DNA from: Thalassovita autumnalis
Lineage (GTDB): Bacteria; Pseudomonadota; Alphaproteobacteria; Rhodobacterales; Rhodobacteraceae
DNA: 64,000 bases
Assembly: GCF_001458255.1 (NCBI RefSeq)
Contig: NZ_CYSB01000038.1
Location: 177,208-241,207 of the forward strand
Direction of reading: 5' to 3'
Under the pieces are notes generated by a model. The model saw only the letters and a program-made list of their open reading frames with translations. It was not told the origin of the DNA and did not search any database. Positions 7,832 through 16,572 of this stretch are shown here, piece by piece. How positions within the stretch are numbered: the first letter of the stretch is position 1; the number at the start of each line of letters is the position of its first letter. Position numbers and translations under genes: made by a program.

Positions 7832-8722
7832 ATGTGGGAGTTCCTGACCGAGTTTCCGTCACTGGGACGGCGTGACCTCGCAGATTTCAAAAACACGATC
7901 GACAGTGCATTTCGCAATTTCTCGCGCGAATATGGCGAAGCACTGGAAGCATTCTTTTCACCGCTGCTGAAATTCCTCGTCTGGTTTGAGAAGCTGCTGC
8001 TGGCCACCCCCTGGCCGCTGATCATTGCCATTGTTGGCCTTCTGGCCTGGCTGGGCGCCCGCAGCTGGAAGGTGACCGCAGGCACAGTTGTTGCCTTTCT
8101 GGTGATCGGCTTCCTTGGCATGTGGGAAGATACCATGGCGACGTTGGCGATCATCTCGGTCGCGACGCTGCTGTGTATTCTGATCGGCATTCCCATCGGC
8201 ATTCTGATGGCGCGTTCGGATCGGACGCAGGCGGCCATCACCCCTGTCTTGGATGTGATGCAGACCATTCCGTCCTTTGTTTACCTGATCCCGGTGGTGA
8301 TGCTTCTGGGGATCGGCAAGGTGCCGGGGCTGCTGGCAGTGCTGATCTACGCCATCCCGCCGATTGTGCGCCTGACCAATCTTGGGATCCGTCTGGTCGA
8401 CAAGGATGTGCTGGAGGCGGCTGATGCCTTTGGCGCCTCCCCACGGCAGAAACTCTTTGGTGTGCAGGTGCCGCTGGCGTTGCCCAATATTTTTGCCGGG
8501 GTGAACCAGACCATCATGATGGCGCTGTCCATGGTTGTGATCGCGTCGATGATCGGGGTGAAAGGGCTGGGCGTGCCGGTGCTGCGCGCCATCTCCAACC
8601 AATATCTGGCGCTGGGTCTGATGAATGGTCTGGCCATCGTGGCACTGGCCATCATTTTCGACCGTATTTCGCAAAGCTATGGCAAACGCCTGCAGGCACA
8701 CCGGGGGCAGGGACATGGCTGA
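7832..8722 (+). CDS. Betaine/carnitine-type ABC transporter permease (OpuAB/ProW family)
   Basis: 296-residue inner-membrane permease. About 55 cytoplasmic residues precede roughly seven transmembrane segments. The EAA loop that contacts the ATPase is visible as EAADAFGASPRQKLFGVQVP. IGIPIGILMARSD and MALSMVVIASMIGVKGLG are typical of ProW/OpuAB. A strong GGGAGGGG ribosome site precedes the ATG at 7832. It lies about 200 bases after the binding-protein gene and overlaps the ATPase gene, forming one transporter. Confidence 0.92.
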   Translation: MWEFLTEFPSLGRRDLADFKNTIDSAFRNFSREYGEALEAFFSPLLKFLVWFEKLLLATPWPLIIAIVGLLAWLGARSWKVTAGTVVAFLVIGFLGMWEDTMATLAIISVATLLCILIGIPIGILMARSDRTQAAITPVLDVMQTIPSFVYLIPVVMLLGIGKVPGLLAVLIYAIPPIVRLTNLGIRLVDKDVLEAADAFGASPRQKLFGVQVPLALPNIFAGVNQTIMMALSMVVIASMIGVKGLGVPVLRAISNQYLALGLMNGLAIVALAIIFDRISQSYGKRLQAHRGQGHG

Positions 8723-9740
8723 TCCGAAAATCAAGATTGAAAACCTCTACAAGATCTTTGGCTCCAACCCGAAGAAACATCTGCCCAAGGTGCAGCAGGG
8801 CATGACCAAGGATGAACTGCTGGAGAAGCACAACCACGTGCTGGGGGTCGATGATGTCTCGCTTGATATCATGCCGCGGCAAATTCAGGTGGTGATGGGC
8901 CTGTCGGGGTCCGGCAAGTCGACGCTGATCCGCCATATCAACCGGTTGATCGAACCCACCGGCGGTTCGCTGTCGATCGATGGCGAAGATGTGCTGGCGA
9001 TGAATGAGGACCAGCTGCGGGATCTGCGCCGGCATAAGATGTCGATGGTGTTTCAGAAGTTTGCGCTGCTGCCGCATCGCACGGTGCGCGAAAACGTCGG
9101 CTATGGTCTGGAGGTGCAGGGCGTTGAGGAGGGCGAGCGTGACCGCCGCAGTGCTCATTGGATCGATCGGGTGGGCCTGTCGGGCTATGAGGATAAGTTC
9201 CCCGGCCAGCTGTCCGGCGGCATGCAGCAACGTGTGGGCCTGGCCCGTGGTCTGGCAACGGATGCGGATATCCTGCTGATGGATGAGGCGTTCTCGGCGC
9301 TTGATCCGCTGATCCGGTTTGACATGCAGTCGATCCTGCTGGAACTGCAGGAAGAACTGCACAAAACCATCGTTTTCATCACCCATGATCTGGATGAGGC
9401 GCTGCGCCTTGGCGACAATATTGCCATTCTGCGCGATGGTGCCATGGTGCAGAAAGGTGACGCGCAGGAGATCGTGCTGAACCCGGCGGATGACTACATC
9501 CGTGACTTCATCAAGGACATCAACCGCGGCCGGGTGATCCAGCTGCGCGCCATCACCGAACCCTTGCCTCAGGGCATGACCGCCAACGGGGCACCGCAAC
9601 TGGCGGGCAACACCGTGCTGGAGGACGCGCTGGCGCCGCTGTCTGAGGCGCCGGATCAGACCATCATGGTGACCGACAGCGCAGGGCAGGTGACCGGATC
9701 CGTCTCGCTGACCCGGGCCATTCAGGCGCTGCACACCTGA
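8715..9740 (+). CDS. Betaine/carnitine-type ABC transporter ATP-binding protein (OpuAA/ProV family)
   Basis: 341-residue ATPase of the quaternary-amine importer. Walker A GLSGSGKST (62-70), Q-loop VFQKFALLPH, signature LSGGMQQR, Walker B ILLMDEAFSALD and switch His in ITHDLDEA are all intact. The extra N-terminal segment (KKHLPKVQQGMTKDEL) is typical of ProV/OpuAA. The C-terminal 65 residues resemble a degenerate CBS-type osmosensing domain. The frame opens at 8625, but the ATG at 8715 follows a GGCAGG site and overlaps the permease stop by eight bases. Confidence 0.93.
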   Translation: MADPKIKIENLYKIFGSNPKKHLPKVQQGMTKDELLEKHNHVLGVDDVSLDIMPRQIQVVMGLSGSGKSTLIRHINRLIEPTGGSLSIDGEDVLAMNEDQLRDLRRHKMSMVFQKFALLPHRTVRENVGYGLEVQGVEEGERDRRSAHWIDRVGLSGYEDKFPGQLSGGMQQRVGLARGLATDADILLMDEAFSALDPLIRFDMQSILLELQEELHKTIVFITHDLDEALRLGDNIAILRDGAMVQKGDAQEIVLNPADDYIRDFIKDINRGRVIQLRAITEPLPQGMTANGAPQLAGNTVLEDALAPLSEAPDQTIMVTDSAGQVTGSVSLTRAIQALHT

Positions 9741-9759
9741 GGGCTGCTAAGTTGAAGTT

Positions 9760-9794
9760 AAGGGGGCCGTCCTGCGGGGGCGGCCCCTTTATTT
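9760..9794. terminator. Bidirectional terminator between transporter and regulator
   Basis: A ten-bp stem (AAGGGGGCCG with CGGCCCCTTT, one G-T pair) with an 11-base loop, followed by T-rich DNA. It sits between the convergent ATPase gene and the AraC-type gene, whose stop codon lies in the right arm. Confidence 0.75.
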
Positions 9795-10754
9795 GGCCAA
9801 CTGCCGGGCCTGCCGGGGCGTGATCCCATATTCGGCGCCAAAGGCGCGGGCCATCGCCGTGGGGTCACGGTAGCCACAGCGCAGGGCGATCTCTGCCACG
9901 CTTTCGCGGGTCTGTTCCATCCTGCGACGTGCCTCTGCCAGGCGGATCCTGCGGTAGATCTTGCCGGGGCTGTCGCCGGTTTCGGCGCGGGCGATTTGTT
10001 CCAGCCGGCGTTGGCTGATCTGCAGGTGTTCGGCCACAGCGGCAATGCTCAGCGGTTCCTCAATATGACGGCGCATCAGCGCGGCTGCGGCGTGCAGCAG
10101 CTGATCGTCGGGCCAGCGCCGCAGCGGGTTCATCTGCGGATCCCGTTCGCCAAACATGAACAGCGCCGCCACCTCCAGTGCCAGCGTTGCGCCATGGTGG
10201 CGCTCAATCAGCTCCAGCATCATTTCCAGCGTGGTGGTGGCGCCGCCGCAGCTGGCGCGGGCGCCGTCAATCACCCAACGGGCATCGACCACATCCACCT
10301 CGGGGAAGGCCTCGGCCAGTTCGCCCAGCGTGTCCCAATGAGCGGTGGCGCGATAGCCGTTTAACAACCCCGCCGCCGCCAGCAACCAGGACCCGGTATC
10401 CAGTCCCGCCAGCATCTGAAACCGCCCCGCCGCCGCGCGCAGGCTGCGGCGCAGGTCCGGCGTGTCCAGCTGGTGATAGCCATAGCTGGGCATGATCAGC
10501 AGCGCCGCCCCCGCGGCCTCCCCCGTCAAGGGTTTGGGTTGCACTGGCAGCGCCGAGGAAGACTGCACCGTCTGGCTGCTGCGGCTGTAATAGGTCCAGT
10601 CATAAAGCGGGCGGCGGGCCAACGTATTGGCGGCGCGCAATGGTTCCACCGCATTGGCCAGACAGAGGTTTGAAAACCCCTCAAACAGCAGGATGCCGAT
10701 GTGTTTTGTCGTGATGTCTTTCGGTTTTGGCACGGTATTTTGCAAAATCTGCAA
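9789..10754 (-). CDS. GlxA-family AraC-type regulator of the carnitine cluster (CdhR-like)
   Basis: 321-residue regulator with a DJ-1/PfpI-like N-terminal domain (about 18-190: IGILLFEGFSNLCLANAVEP, SCGGATTTLEMMLELI) and a C-terminal AraC domain (about 220-320: two helix-turn-helix units, QISQRRLEQIARAETGDSPG and IALRCGYRDPTAMARAF). This architecture matches CdhR and GbdR, which control carnitine and betaine catabolism in Pseudomonas. It diverges from the catabolic operon starting at 10851 and converges on the transporter, so it probably activates both. The start is a TTG with no good ribosome site, so the exact N-terminus is uncertain. Confidence 0.87.
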   Translation of the reverse strand: MQILQNTVPKPKDITTKHIGILLFEGFSNLCLANAVEPLRAANTLARRPLYDWTYYSRSSQTVQSSSALPVQPKPLTGEAAGAALLIMPSYGYHQLDTPDLRRSLRAAAGRFQMLAGLDTGSWLLAAAGLLNGYRATAHWDTLGELAEAFPEVDVVDARWVIDGARASCGGATTTLEMMLELIERHHGATLALEVAALFMFGERDPQMNPLRRWPDDQLLHAAAALMRRHIEEPLSIAAVAEHLQISQRRLEQIARAETGDSPGKIYRRIRLAEARRRMEQTRESVAEIALRCGYRDPTAMARAFGAEYGITPRQARQLAK

Positions 10755-10850
10755 GGTTGATGCGAAAACCCTGCGCTAGCGTGCGCGAAAAGACAACGTA
10801 AATCGCCGCGCGGCACGCCCGCCAGCGCGCCGTGACCAAAGGGGAAATCA

Positions 10851-12035
10851 ATGCCGCAAGATCAGGCTATGGGGCTGAATTTTGGCCTCAGCGATGAGCA
10901 AGAGATGATCGTCTCAACCGTGCGCAGCTTTGTGGAAAATGAGATTTATCCGCATGAGGCGGAGGTTGAACGGACCGGGCAGGTGCCTTTGGAACTGGGC
11001 AATGCGATCAAGCAGAAATGCATCGATTTGGGGTTTTACGCCTGCAACTTCCCCGAAGAAGTTGGCGGCGCGGGCCTGAGCCATATGGATTTCACCCTGG
11101 TGGAACGTGAACTGGGCCGCGGATCGATGGCGCTGACCCATTTCTTTGGCCGCCCTCAGAACATCCTGATGGCCTGCGAAGGCGAGCAGCGCGAAAAATA
11201 CCTGCTGCCAGCGGTGCGCGGCGAACGGATGGATGCGCTGGCGATGACGGAACCGGATGCGGGATCTGACGTGCGCGGCATGAAATGTCAGGCGGTGCGC
11301 GATGGCGGTGATTGGGTGATCAATGGATCCAAACACTTCATTTCGGGGGCGGAACACGCGGATTTCTTCATCGTATTTGTCGCCACCGGCGTGGATGACA
11401 CCCCGCGCGGTCCGAAAAAACGGATCACCTGTTTTCTGGTCGATCGTGGTCATCCCGGCTTTGAGGTGCGCGATGGCTATAACTCGGTCAGCCATAAAGG
11501 ATACAAAAACTATATCCTGACCTTTGATGACTGCCGGCTGCCCGATGCGCAGGTGTTGGGCGACGTGGACGGCGGTTTTGATGTGATGAACGAATGGCTT
11601 TACGCCACACGACTGACCGTTGCGGCCTTCTGTGTGGGCCGGGCGCGGCGCTGTTTCGATCACGCGCTGCAATACGCCACCGAGCGTAAACAGTTCGGCC
11701 AGCAGATCGCCAAGTTTCAGGGCATCAGCTTCCAGGTGGCTGATATGATCACCGAGATTGACGCGGCCGATTGGATGACCCTTTCGGGCGCATGGCGCCT
11801 GGATCAGGGGCTGCCGGCCAACCGCGAAATCGCCAGTGCCAAGCTTTATGCCAGTGAGATGCTGGCGCGGGTCACCGATACGACCTTGCAGATCTTTGGC
11901 GGCATGGGGCTGATGGATGACTTCCCGATTGAGAGGTTCTGGCGCGATGCGCGGGTAGAACGGATCTGGGATGGCACCAGTGAGATTCAACGTCACATCA
12001 TCAGCCGGGATCTGTTCCGGCCCTTGGGGGCCTGA
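10851..12035 (+). CDS. Acyl-CoA dehydrogenase, probable gamma-butyrobetainyl-CoA dehydrogenase (CaiA-like)
   Basis: FAD-dependent acyl-CoA dehydrogenase of 394 residues, the usual length. Family motifs: LAMTEPDAGSDVRGMKCQA, ERKQFGQQIAKFQGISFQ, LQIFGGMGLMDDFPIERFWRDAR and DGTSEIQRHIISR. An AGGGG ribosome site precedes the ATG. In the classical medium-chain enzyme the residue before GTS..IQR carries the catalytic Glu; here it is Asp374 (IWDGTSEIQR). As first gene of the carnitine operon it most likely interconverts gamma-butyrobetainyl-CoA and crotonobetainyl-CoA. The substrate is inferred from the CaiD homologue and carnitine dehydrogenase downstream. Confidence 0.87.
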   Translation: MPQDQAMGLNFGLSDEQEMIVSTVRSFVENEIYPHEAEVERTGQVPLELGNAIKQKCIDLGFYACNFPEEVGGAGLSHMDFTLVERELGRGSMALTHFFGRPQNILMACEGEQREKYLLPAVRGERMDALAMTEPDAGSDVRGMKCQAVRDGGDWVINGSKHFISGAEHADFFIVFVATGVDDTPRGPKKRITCFLVDRGHPGFEVRDGYNSVSHKGYKNYILTFDDCRLPDAQVLGDVDGGFDVMNEWLYATRLTVAAFCVGRARRCFDHALQYATERKQFGQQIAKFQGISFQVADMITEIDAADWMTLSGAWRLDQGLPANREIASAKLYASEMLARVTDTTLQIFGGMGLMDDFPIERFWRDARVERIWDGTSEIQRHIISRDLFRPLGA

Positions 12036-12038
12036 GCC

Positions 12039-14096
12039 ATGTTGCGGCGGGTCAGACCGTTGCAGCGCCTGCTGGCACCAGAGGTCATTGCGGTGATCGG
12101 TGGCGGGACCTGGGCGGCCAATGTGATCGCGGAATGTCGCAAGATTGGCTTTGCCGGGCGGATCTATGCGGTGCATCCCAAACGTGCGGAGGTCGCAGGC
12201 ATCGCGACTGTTCCCACGGTCGCTGACCTGCCTGAGGTGCCGGATGCGGTGTTTGTCGGGGTCAATCGCAGCGCCACGGTCGATGTTGTGCGGTCTTTGC
12301 GTGATCTTGGCGCGGGCGGCGCGGTGTGCTTTGCCTCCGGCTTTCTGGAGGCCGCCGCCGAGAGCAGCGATGGCGCGGATCTTCAGGCGGCATTGCTGGC
12401 GGCGGCGGGGGACATGCCGATCCTTGGGCCCAATTGCTATGGCATGATCAACTATCTGGACGGCGCTGCGCTGTGGCCCGATCAGCATGGTGGCGCACGC
12501 GTGGACAGCGGTGTGGCTTTGCTGACGCAAAGCTCAAACATCGCGATCAACCTGTCGATGCAGCGCCGCGGTCTGCCCTTGGCCTATCTGGTGACGCTGG
12601 GCAATCAGGCGCAGCTGGGCCTTTCTGAGGTGGCGCAGGCGCTGCTGGAGGATCCCCGGGTCACCGCCTTGGGGCTGCATATCGAAGGCATCGATGATCT
12701 GCGTGGCTTTGAGGCGCTGGCACAGGCGGCCTATGCGGCAGGCAAACCCATCGTGGCGCTGAAGGTTGGCAGTTCCGAACAGGCGCAGGCCGCCACGATT
12801 TCGCACACCGCGTCGCTCGCAGGATCCGCCGCTGGCGCCGCGGCTTTGTTGAAACGGTTGGGCATTGCGCAGGTGACCTCGCTTGAGGTGATGCTGGAAG
12901 CGTTGAAACTGCTGCATGTGGCGGGGCCTTTGCCCCATGCCGGGATCGTCTCAGCCTCCTGTTCGGGGGGCGAGGCCAGCCTGATGGCCGACCTCGGCGC
13001 GGCCGCCGGGGTGCAGTATCCACCCTTGAATGAGGTGCAACACAACGCGTTGCGGGCTGCACTGGGGCCGCAGGTGGCACTGGCCAACCCATTGGATTAT
13101 CACACCTATATCTGGGGCGATGGCGCGGCGATGCAGGCCTGTTTCGCCGCGATGATGGATCCGGCGCTGGCGCTGGGTATCCTTGTGCTGGACCTGCCAC
13201 GTGACGATCGCTGTTCGGGAGAAGACTGGCGACCAACGCTCGATGCACTGGCCGCGGCACGCGCGGGTCAGGACCGGCCGATGGCGGTGCTGTCGTCCCT
13301 GCCGGAAGGCCTGCCAGAGGCGGTGGCGGCTGATCTGATTGCGCAAAACATCGTGCCGCTCAATGGGATGGACCCTGCGCTGCAGGCCATTGCGGCGGTG
13401 GCTGGGATGTCAACACCCAGCGCTGATCCCTTGTTGCTGCCCAAGGACAGTGGCGCAGCGGGGCAAGTGCTGCATGAGGCGGAGGCAAAGGCCGCCCTGG
13501 CGCAGTTTGGCCTGCAGGTGCCGGGCAGCTTGCAGGCGACCAGCGTGGCGGAGGCTGTGGCGCAGGCAGGTATCCTTGGCTACCCCGTGGTTCTGAAAGC
13601 CGCCGGACTGGCACATAAGTCTGAGGCTGGCGGCGTTGCGCTGAACCTCAAAAACTCCGAAGAGGTCAGGCGCGCGGCTGAGACGATGCCGGCCACGTCC
13701 TATCTGGTGGAACAGATGCTGGCGGATTCGGTGGCCGAATTGCTGATCGGTGTCACCTGTGATCCGGCCCATGGCTATGTGCTGACCCTAGCGGCCGGTG
13801 GCGTGATGACCGAGGTGTTGCAAGACAGCGCCCACCTGTTGATCCCCGCCAGCCGGAACGAGGTCGCAGCAGCTTTGCAAAGCCTGAAAATGGCCCCGGT
13901 GCTGGCTGGGTTCCGCGGCAAACCAGCCGCGGATCGTGAGGCCATATTAGACGCGGTGGCGGCAGTTCAGGCCTATGTCATCGCCACGCAACCCGCCGAA
14001 TTAGACATCAACCCGTTGATCTGCACACCGCATGGGGCGGTGGCGGCAGATGCTTTGATCAAGACAGGAGGTCACGATGACCCAAGCCATGGCTGA
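12039..14096 (+). CDS. Acyl-CoA synthetase (ADP-forming type), probable carnitine/butyrobetaine-CoA ligase
   Basis: 685 residues. It has a Rossmann CoA-binding domain (about 10-130, VIAVIGGGTWAANV), succinyl-CoA-synthetase-like ligase domains (about 150-450, with ILGPNCYGMINYLDG and the phosphohistidine region SHTASLAG, His256), and a C-terminal ATP-grasp domain (about 465-685, PVVLKAAGLAHKSEAGGVAL, EMLIG-like AELLIGVT). This is the acetate-CoA ligase (ADP-forming) architecture, alpha and beta parts fused. It starts three bases after the dehydrogenase stop. In its operon it should activate gamma-butyrobetaine, crotonobetaine or carnitine, replacing the AMP-forming CaiC of Escherichia coli. 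The substrate is inferred from context. Confidence 0.85.
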   Translation: MLRRVRPLQRLLAPEVIAVIGGGTWAANVIAECRKIGFAGRIYAVHPKRAEVAGIATVPTVADLPEVPDAVFVGVNRSATVDVVRSLRDLGAGGAVCFASGFLEAAAESSDGADLQAALLAAAGDMPILGPNCYGMINYLDGAALWPDQHGGARVDSGVALLTQSSNIAINLSMQRRGLPLAYLVTLGNQAQLGLSEVAQALLEDPRVTALGLHIEGIDDLRGFEALAQAAYAAGKPIVALKVGSSEQAQAATISHTASLAGSAAGAAALLKRLGIAQVTSLEVMLEALKLLHVAGPLPHAGIVSASCSGGEASLMADLGAAAGVQYPPLNEVQHNALRAALGPQVALANPLDYHTYIWGDGAAMQACFAAMMDPALALGILVLDLPRDDRCSGEDWRPTLDALAAARAGQDRPMAVLSSLPEGLPEAVAADLIAQNIVPLNGMDPALQAIAAVAGMSTPSADPLLLPKDSGAAGQVLHEAEAKAALAQFGLQVPGSLQATSVAEAVAQAGILGYPVVLKAAGLAHKSEAGGVALNLKNSEEVRRAAETMPATSYLVEQMLADSVAELLIGVTCDPAHGYVLTLAAGGVMTEVLQDSAHLLIPASRNEVAAALQSLKMAPVLAGFRGKPAADREAILDAVAAVQAYVIATQPAELDINPLICTPHGAVAADALIKTGGHDDPSHG

Positions 14097-14880
14097 GGCC
14101 CCAAACCCAATTGAAACCCAGCGTGACGGCCATGTGCTGGAGGTGACGCTGAACCGGCCCAAGGCCAATGCCATCGATCTGGCAACCAGCCGCATCATGG
14201 GGCAGGTGTTTCAGGACTTCCGCGATGACCCCGAACTGCGGGTGGCGATCATCACCGGGGCAGGGGCCAAGTTTTTCTGCCCCGGTTGGGATCTGAAGGC
14301 GGCGGCAGATGGCGACGCGGTCGATGGCGATTACGGTGTCGGCGGCTTTGGCGGCCTGCAGGAACTGCGCGGCCTCAACAAACCAGTGATCGCCGCCATC
14401 AACGGCATCTGCTGCGGTGGCGGGCTGGAACTGGCGCTGTCAGCCGACATTATTCTGGCGGCGGAGCATGCGACCTTTGCTCTGCCCGAAATCCGCTCTG
14501 GCACCGTGGCCGATGCGGCCTCGGTCAAATTGCCGAAGCGTATCCCTTATCATATCGCGATGGAGATGTTGTTCACCGGGCGCTGGCTGGACGCTGAAGA
14601 AGCGGCGCGCTGGGGCATGATCAATCAGGTGCATCCGGCGGACCAATTGATGGCCAAAGCGCGGGAGATGGCGCAGCTGATCGCCTCGGGCCCGCCGCTG
14701 GTCAACGCCGCGATCAAAGAGATCGTGCGTGAGGCCGAGGATATGAAGTTCCAGGACGCCATGAACCGCATCACCAAGAGCCAGTTCGCCACCGTCGAAA
14801 CGCTCTACACCTCAGAAGATCAGCTGGAAGGCGCCCGCGCCTTCGCTGAGAAACGTGACCCCGTTTGGAAAGGGAAATAA
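14077..14880 (+). CDS. caiD: Carnitinyl-CoA dehydratase (crotonase family)
   Basis: 267-residue crotonase that hydrates crotonobetainyl-CoA to L-carnitinyl-CoA. It resembles Escherichia coli CaiD along its whole length: RPKANAID, FRDDPELRVAIITGAG, GWDLKAAADG, LPEIRSGTV and the C-terminal FAEKRDPVWKGK. The two active-site glutamates of CaiD (E111 and E131) correspond to Glu118 and Glu138 here. An AGGAGG site gives strong translation from the ATG at 14077, which overlaps the ligase gene by 20 bases. A general enoyl-CoA hydratase is the alternative, but the similarity is too specific for that to be likely. Confidence 0.88.
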   Translation: MTQAMAEAPNPIETQRDGHVLEVTLNRPKANAIDLATSRIMGQVFQDFRDDPELRVAIITGAGAKFFCPGWDLKAAADGDAVDGDYGVGGFGGLQELRGLNKPVIAAINGICCGGGLELALSADIILAAEHATFALPEIRSGTVADAASVKLPKRIPYHIAMEMLFTGRWLDAEEAARWGMINQVHPADQLMAKAREMAQLIASGPPLVNAAIKEIVREAEDMKFQDAMNRITKSQFATVETLYTSEDQLEGARAFAEKRDPVWKGK

Positions 14881-14881
14881 C

Positions 14882-15808
14882 ATGCCTTTGTCGATGAACC
14901 GCGATGTTTTCATCACCGCTGCCGTGACCGGATCCGGCGGCACGCAGGACCGCAGCCCCCATGTGCCGCGTAGCCCCGAACAGATCGCCAAGTCCGCCAT
15001 TGATGCGGCCAAGGCGGGCGCTGCAGTGGTGCATTGCCATGTGCGCGATCCCGAAACCGGTGCGCCCAGCCGGGATCTGGGCCTGTACCGCGAAGTGACC
15101 GATCGTATTCGGGACGCAGAGGTGGATGTGGTGCTGAACCTCACCGCTGGCATGGGCGGCGACATGGTCTTTGGCTCAACCGAGGCGCCGCTGCCGGTGA
15201 ATGCGGCTGGCACCGACATGGTGGGCGCGACCGAACGCATGGCGCATGTGGCCGAATGCCTGCCGGAGATCTGCACGCTGGACTGCGGCACCATGAACTT
15301 TGCCGAGGCCGATTACGTCATGACCAACACGCCGGGCATGCTGCGGGCGATGGGGCAGATGATGACCGATCTGGGCGTGAAGCCTGAGATTGAGGCCTTT
15401 GACACCGGTCATCTGTGGTTTGCCAAGGAACTGGTGAAAGAGGGCGTGCTGGCACCAGACGCCTTGGTGCAGCTGTGCATGGGGGTGCCCTGGGGCGCGC
15501 CCAATGACCTCAATACCTTTATGGCGATGGTCAACAACGTGCCCTCTGACTGGAACTGGTCGGCCTTCTCACTGGGGCGTGATCAGATGGCCTATGTGGC
15601 GGCCTCGGTTCTGGCGGGCGGTAATGTGCGCGTGGGGCTGGAGGATAACCTGTGGCTCGACAAAGGGGTGCTGGCGACCAATGCGCAGCTGGTTGAACGG
15701 GCTGTGACCATCATTGAAAACATGGGCGCCAAGGTGATCGGACCAGAGGCGGTGCGCGAACGGCTGGGGCTGGTCAAACGCGCACCTGTGGCCAAAGGCA
15801 CCGGCTGA
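14882..15808 (+). CDS. Beta-keto acid cleavage enzyme (BKACE, DUF849), probable dehydrocarnitine cleavage
   Basis: 308-residue TIM-barrel enzyme of the BKACE family. Zn ligands are visible in VVHCHVRDP (His51, His53), and the Glu of the PEIEAFDTGH strand and RVGLEDNLWL are family marks. Members condense a beta-keto acid with acetyl-CoA and cleave it to acetoacetate plus a new acyl-CoA. Next to carnitine dehydrogenase the substrate should be 3-dehydrocarnitine, giving betainyl-CoA and acetoacetate. The ATG at 14882 has an AAGGGA site; an upstream in-frame ATG at 14855 lies inside caiD. The stop overlaps the next start (TGATG). Confidence 0.9.
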   Translation: MPLSMNRDVFITAAVTGSGGTQDRSPHVPRSPEQIAKSAIDAAKAGAAVVHCHVRDPETGAPSRDLGLYREVTDRIRDAEVDVVLNLTAGMGGDMVFGSTEAPLPVNAAGTDMVGATERMAHVAECLPEICTLDCGTMNFAEADYVMTNTPGMLRAMGQMMTDLGVKPEIEAFDTGHLWFAKELVKEGVLAPDALVQLCMGVPWGAPNDLNTFMAMVNNVPSDWNWSAFSLGRDQMAYVAASVLAGGNVRVGLEDNLWLDKGVLATNAQLVERAVTIIENMGAKVIGPEAVRERLGLVKRAPVAKGTG

Positions 15809-16572
15809 TGGCGCAGCGGGTTGTGGTGACGGCTGGGGCGTCAGGCATTGGTCTGGCGCTGGCCGAACGGTTTCTGGCAGAGGGGGCTGAGGTTGCGGTC
15901 TGTGACGTCGACCCGCAGGCCGTCGCCCGCTTTGCGGGGGCGCATCCCGACTGTGTGGCGATGGTGGCTGACGTCACCTCATCAGCGCAGATGGCGGCGT
16001 TTCTGGATGCGGTGGAGGTGCGCTGGCGCGGGGTGGACGTGGTCTGCGCCAATGCTGGCACAGGTGGCCCCGTCGGCCAGATTGAGACCTTGCACTATGC
16101 CGAGTGGCAGCGCTGTCTGTCGGTCAATCTGGATGGCGCCTTTCTGATCTGTCGCTGGGCCGCACGGCTGATGCGGGCGCAGGGCAGCGGTGTGATCCTC
16201 ATCACCTCATCAACCGCTGGCTTGTTCGGCTACCCGATGCGCAGCCCCTATGCGGTGGCGAAATGGGGGCTGATCGGGTTGACCAAAACCCTCGCGATGG
16301 AACTGGGGCCGGTCGGTGTGCGGGTGAACGCGATTTGCCCCGGCTCGGTCGAGGGGCCGCGGATGGACTGGGTGGTTGCCAATGAGGCCTCGCAACGTGG
16401 CCTCAGCGCCGAGGAGGTCCGCGCCACCCATGTGGCCAACACATCAATGAAAACCTGGGTGAAGCCCAGTGAAATTGCGGACACCGCTGTGTTTCTGGCC
16501 TCGCCTGCGGCGGCCAAGATCTCGGGCCAGGTGCTGTCCGTGGATGGACATACAGAAGGATTGTTTCAATGA
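15808..16572 (+). CDS. SDR family oxidoreductase of the carnitine operon
   Basis: 254-residue classical SDR: cofactor motif TAGASGIGLAL, NAG motif as CANAGTGG, active-site Ser in ITSSTAG and YAVAK. It is translationally coupled on both sides (TGATG before, ATGA after). Its place between the dehydrocarnitine cleavage enzyme and L-carnitine dehydrogenase makes D-carnitine dehydrogenase an attractive role: it would oxidise the D-isomer to the same 3-dehydrocarnitine. A 3-hydroxyacyl dehydrogenase for another intermediate is equally open. The family is certain; the substrate is not. Confidence 0.85.
   Translation: MAQRVVVTAGASGIGLALAERFLAEGAEVAVCDVDPQAVARFAGAHPDCVAMVADVTSSAQMAAFLDAVEVRWRGVDVVCANAGTGGPVGQIETLHYAEWQRCLSVNLDGAFLICRWAARLMRAQGSGVILITSSTAGLFGYPMRSPYAVAKWGLIGLTKTLAMELGPVGVRVNAICPGSVEGPRMDWVVANEASQRGLSAEEVRATHVANTSMKTWVKPSEIADTAVFLASPAAAKISGQVLSVDGHTEGLFQ

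Noticed and set aside
10914..12530. Long minus-strand open frame of 538 codons
   Set aside because: It lies antisense to the acyl-CoA dehydrogenase and ligase genes, and its translation has no family motif and the biased Arg/His/Gln content of a high-GC shadow frame.
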